From Saccoglossus kowalevskii (lineage: Eukaryota > Hemichordata > Enteropneusta > Harrimaniidae), in NCBI RefSeq assembly GCF_000003605.2, contig NW_003156751.1:139376-178360 (forward strand): a DNA stretch of 38,985 nucleotides. Direction: 5' to 3'. Both the position numbers and the translations under genes were made by a program. The stretch's first letter is position 1. Each line of letters opens with the position of its first letter. Of this stretch, positions 37,171-38,985 are shown piece after piece. The notes beneath the pieces are model-generated. The model was not told where the DNA came from, searched no databases, and saw nothing but the letters and a program-made list of their open reading frames with translations.

Positions 37171-37370
37171 ATTGAAGTGTGATGTAATACATACAATGCA
37201 CATATTTTAATTAATCGTATATTGAAGTGTGATGTAATAAATACAATGCACAGATTTTAATTAATCGTATATTGAAATGTGATGTAATAAATACAATGCA
37301 CAGATTTTAATTAATCGTATATTAAAGTGTGATGTAATAAATACAATGCACAGATTTTAATTAATCGTAT
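37171..37370. repeat. Four-copy 50-bp tandem array
   Basis: Units begin at 37171, 37221, 37271 and 37321, each ATTGAAGTGTGATGTAATAA followed by ATACAATGCACAGATTTTAA and TTAATCGTAT, with only a few differences between copies. A broken fifth unit starts at 37371. High identity means recent amplification. Confidence 0.95.
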
Positions 37371-37762
37371 ATTGCAGTTTGGCATAATAGTTAAGTAACA
37401 AATACAAAAAAAAAATGAACAAAAAGAGTTGATCATAATACAAATACAAAAACACAAACACAAAAAACAAGGTCAAAGTCGTTCATGTTATATATATATA
37501 TATATTTTACAGTATTTTTATCTTTCTTAGGTATTTCATTATATTTTCCCATCTGTTAACAAATATTTCGTGTTTGTTATAATGTTCTGCGATCGCTTTT
37601 TCTAGGTTAAAGGTTTGTTTTACTCTTTCAATGAATAAGTTTAAGTTTGGTTTAGAATTATTGAACCTCGCAATATATAATTCGTATTTCCCAAGTAAAA
37701 TTAAGTGCTTCCACAGGGCTTGAAAGTTACTTTTACCACCAGAATTAAAGATTACCTATTTT

Positions 37763-38985
37763 TTACAAATATTGATATTTTCGGCACATATTTATCCAAA
37801 ATATTTTAAAGTTTTGCCAGAATTTCTGGCTTTCTGCACATTCCCACAGCAAGTGTTCTAAATCTTCTTTTAGGTCACAGTTTTTGCATTTGTCATCGTC
37901 AATTTTCTTATTTTTGTATAGAAAAACATTTGTCACAAGAATTGGATGCAAAATGTTATACTGAAATCCGCGCATTTTTTCGTTGATTGTTATCTGTTTG
38001 ATTTGTTTCCAGGCTTCCTGCCAGTCAACATCATCTGCATATTGTTTACTAGCAAAGGTGCTTAATGCAGTGGCCTTCTCAAATTTTGAATTTCTTAAAA
38101 CATTGTAGTAGTCATTACATTTGAATTTGCTAAATCGCATATAGTTTTCGCAAATAGGTCTCGTCTCCGTTGGCGACGTACGCCATTTTAATGCAGATTT
38201 GATCATCCCGTGGTCAAATCAATTGCGGTAAAATATCGATTTTCCATCAATAAGTACGTACTTATTGTTCCATATTATATGCATCCCTGGCTTAGGTTCG
38301 GAACTCTGACCAGTGACTAAGAATTTCACGATAAAAAATAGGTATCTTGACTGAGAGCTAGTCAATCGAATAATTACAATTCATAAGCAAGGCCAGCCCT
38401 CCCAATTTATTAAAATAATGGTTTGGAAAATTAGACCAGGATGACTTTGATTCTAATATTCTGTTTATCCACATTAATTTTAATGCTTTATTCATTAGTT
38501 CAAGATCTAAACAGTTAACGCCACCTTGAGAAAAGTGGCCAAGCATGGTATTGTTCTTAATATGTTTTTTCCTTTCCACAGAAAATTAAATAGATATGCG
38601 CCTGCTTCTTTAATACCATTAACTGTTACGGGTATACAATTCATAATGTAAATTAACTGTGAGGCTCCGAAGCATTTGCCCAGTAATGCTTTGCCTTTGT
38701 CTCGATTTCCATATCCGAAGTTTATCTTTCATGTTTTTTTAATTCTTGTCCAAAAATTTAAGTTTTTCATTTTCGTATTTATCGTGACCTACATACACCC
38801 CAAGTACCCTAACGGGACCCAAAGACGGCGATAGGCCCTGTGGAAGCACCCATCCCCCCATTCTGATCGCCTACTAGAATTACATGTAGTTCTGTCTTCT
38901 CTAAATTTAAAGTCAAACCGGACTGATTACTAAAATCAGATAAGATGTTTAGGGAAATCTGAATGGATGAGCTGTCTTTAAGTAT
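37763..38985 (-). mobile_element. Degraded non-LTR retrotransposon (LINE) ORF2, 3' part
   Basis: Read on the minus strand, the end of a reverse-transcriptase ORF is visible. SGLTLNLEKTELHVI (about 38940-38880) fits the region after the catalytic motif. Broken frames around 38580-38800 include GVYVGHDKY and LIYIMNCIPVTV, and 38579-38358 has GGVNCLDLELMNKALKLMWI. The frame 38206-37763 holds a zinc-binding end with CKNC and EHLLWECAES. Frames are interrupted by shifts and stops, so it is dead. The 5' part with the catalytic core lies beyond the window. Confidence 0.8.

Noticed and set aside
36850-37203. 117-codon minus-strand frame, considered as the missing 5' exon of gene 4
   Set aside because: It is made of the 150-bp hairpin repeat and the GACGCACG tract; no signal peptide or phase-1 donor fits.
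38070-38090. YADD in the LINE frame, resembling the reverse-transcriptase catalytic motif
   Set aside because: It lies far downstream of the catalytic region, between the thumb-like and zinc-binding parts (FASKQYADDVDWQE); the true active site would be beyond 38985.

Overview
This window is eukaryotic, most likely from an AT-rich invertebrate genome. Four intron-rich genes can be assembled. Nearly all their exons are short, symmetric phase 1-1 modules encoding secreted or extracellular domains. Splice sites are canonical GT/AG apart from one apparent GC donor. Degenerate non-LTR and small DNA-transposon debris fills the introns. ZP, Kunitz, WAP, VWC-like, lustrin-type and EGF modules together suggest a marine animal (hemichordate, lancelet or a spiralian), but the species cannot be fixed from the sequence. 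All exon models come from reading frame, splice consensus and phase; no transcript was available.

Left half, + strand. Gene 1 (2894-10986) encodes about 682 residues: signal peptide, a YCGGC-motif cysteine-rich domain, a WAP domain, four repeats of [split VWC-like + lustrin-type Cys-rich], a nine-cysteine WAP-like domain, a fifth VWC-like module and a Kunitz domain. Gene 2 (13050-21104) encodes about 513 residues: signal peptide, the same nine-cysteine domain, VWC-like module and Kunitz domain in the same order, then a second Kunitz domain and a complete ZP domain. Gene 2 has its own TATA/initiator pair. The gene 1 Kunitz exon ends in a stop codon but also carries a good phase-1 donor, so a fused product of about 1173 residues with an internal promoter is also possible. 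The proteins look like extracellular matrix, mucus or cuticle components, with ZP as a polymerisation module.

Right half, - strand. Gene 3 (31434 down to 23397, complete, 454 residues) encodes a signal peptide, three EGF-like domains with extra cysteines, one transmembrane helix and a cytoplasmic tail with several basic clusters. Gene 4 (36290 down to 32612, 5' end not found) has the same plan: two canonical EGF domains, one transmembrane helix and a Pro/Ser-rich tail encoded by an expanded microsatellite. They look like neighbouring EGF-type membrane receptors or ligands built on one exon scheme.

Repeats. There is a degraded LINE at the right end (37763-38985), a four-copy 50-bp tandem array next to it, a three-copy 150-bp array of hairpins (about 36600-37140), a roughly 1.7-kb minisatellite of about 62-bp period in a gene 3 intron, a GC-rich hAT-like MITE inside another minisatellite (5036-5560), and a 34-bp palindrome flanked by perfect 8-bp direct repeats (31751-31800). 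I saw no tRNA, rRNA or CRISPR.
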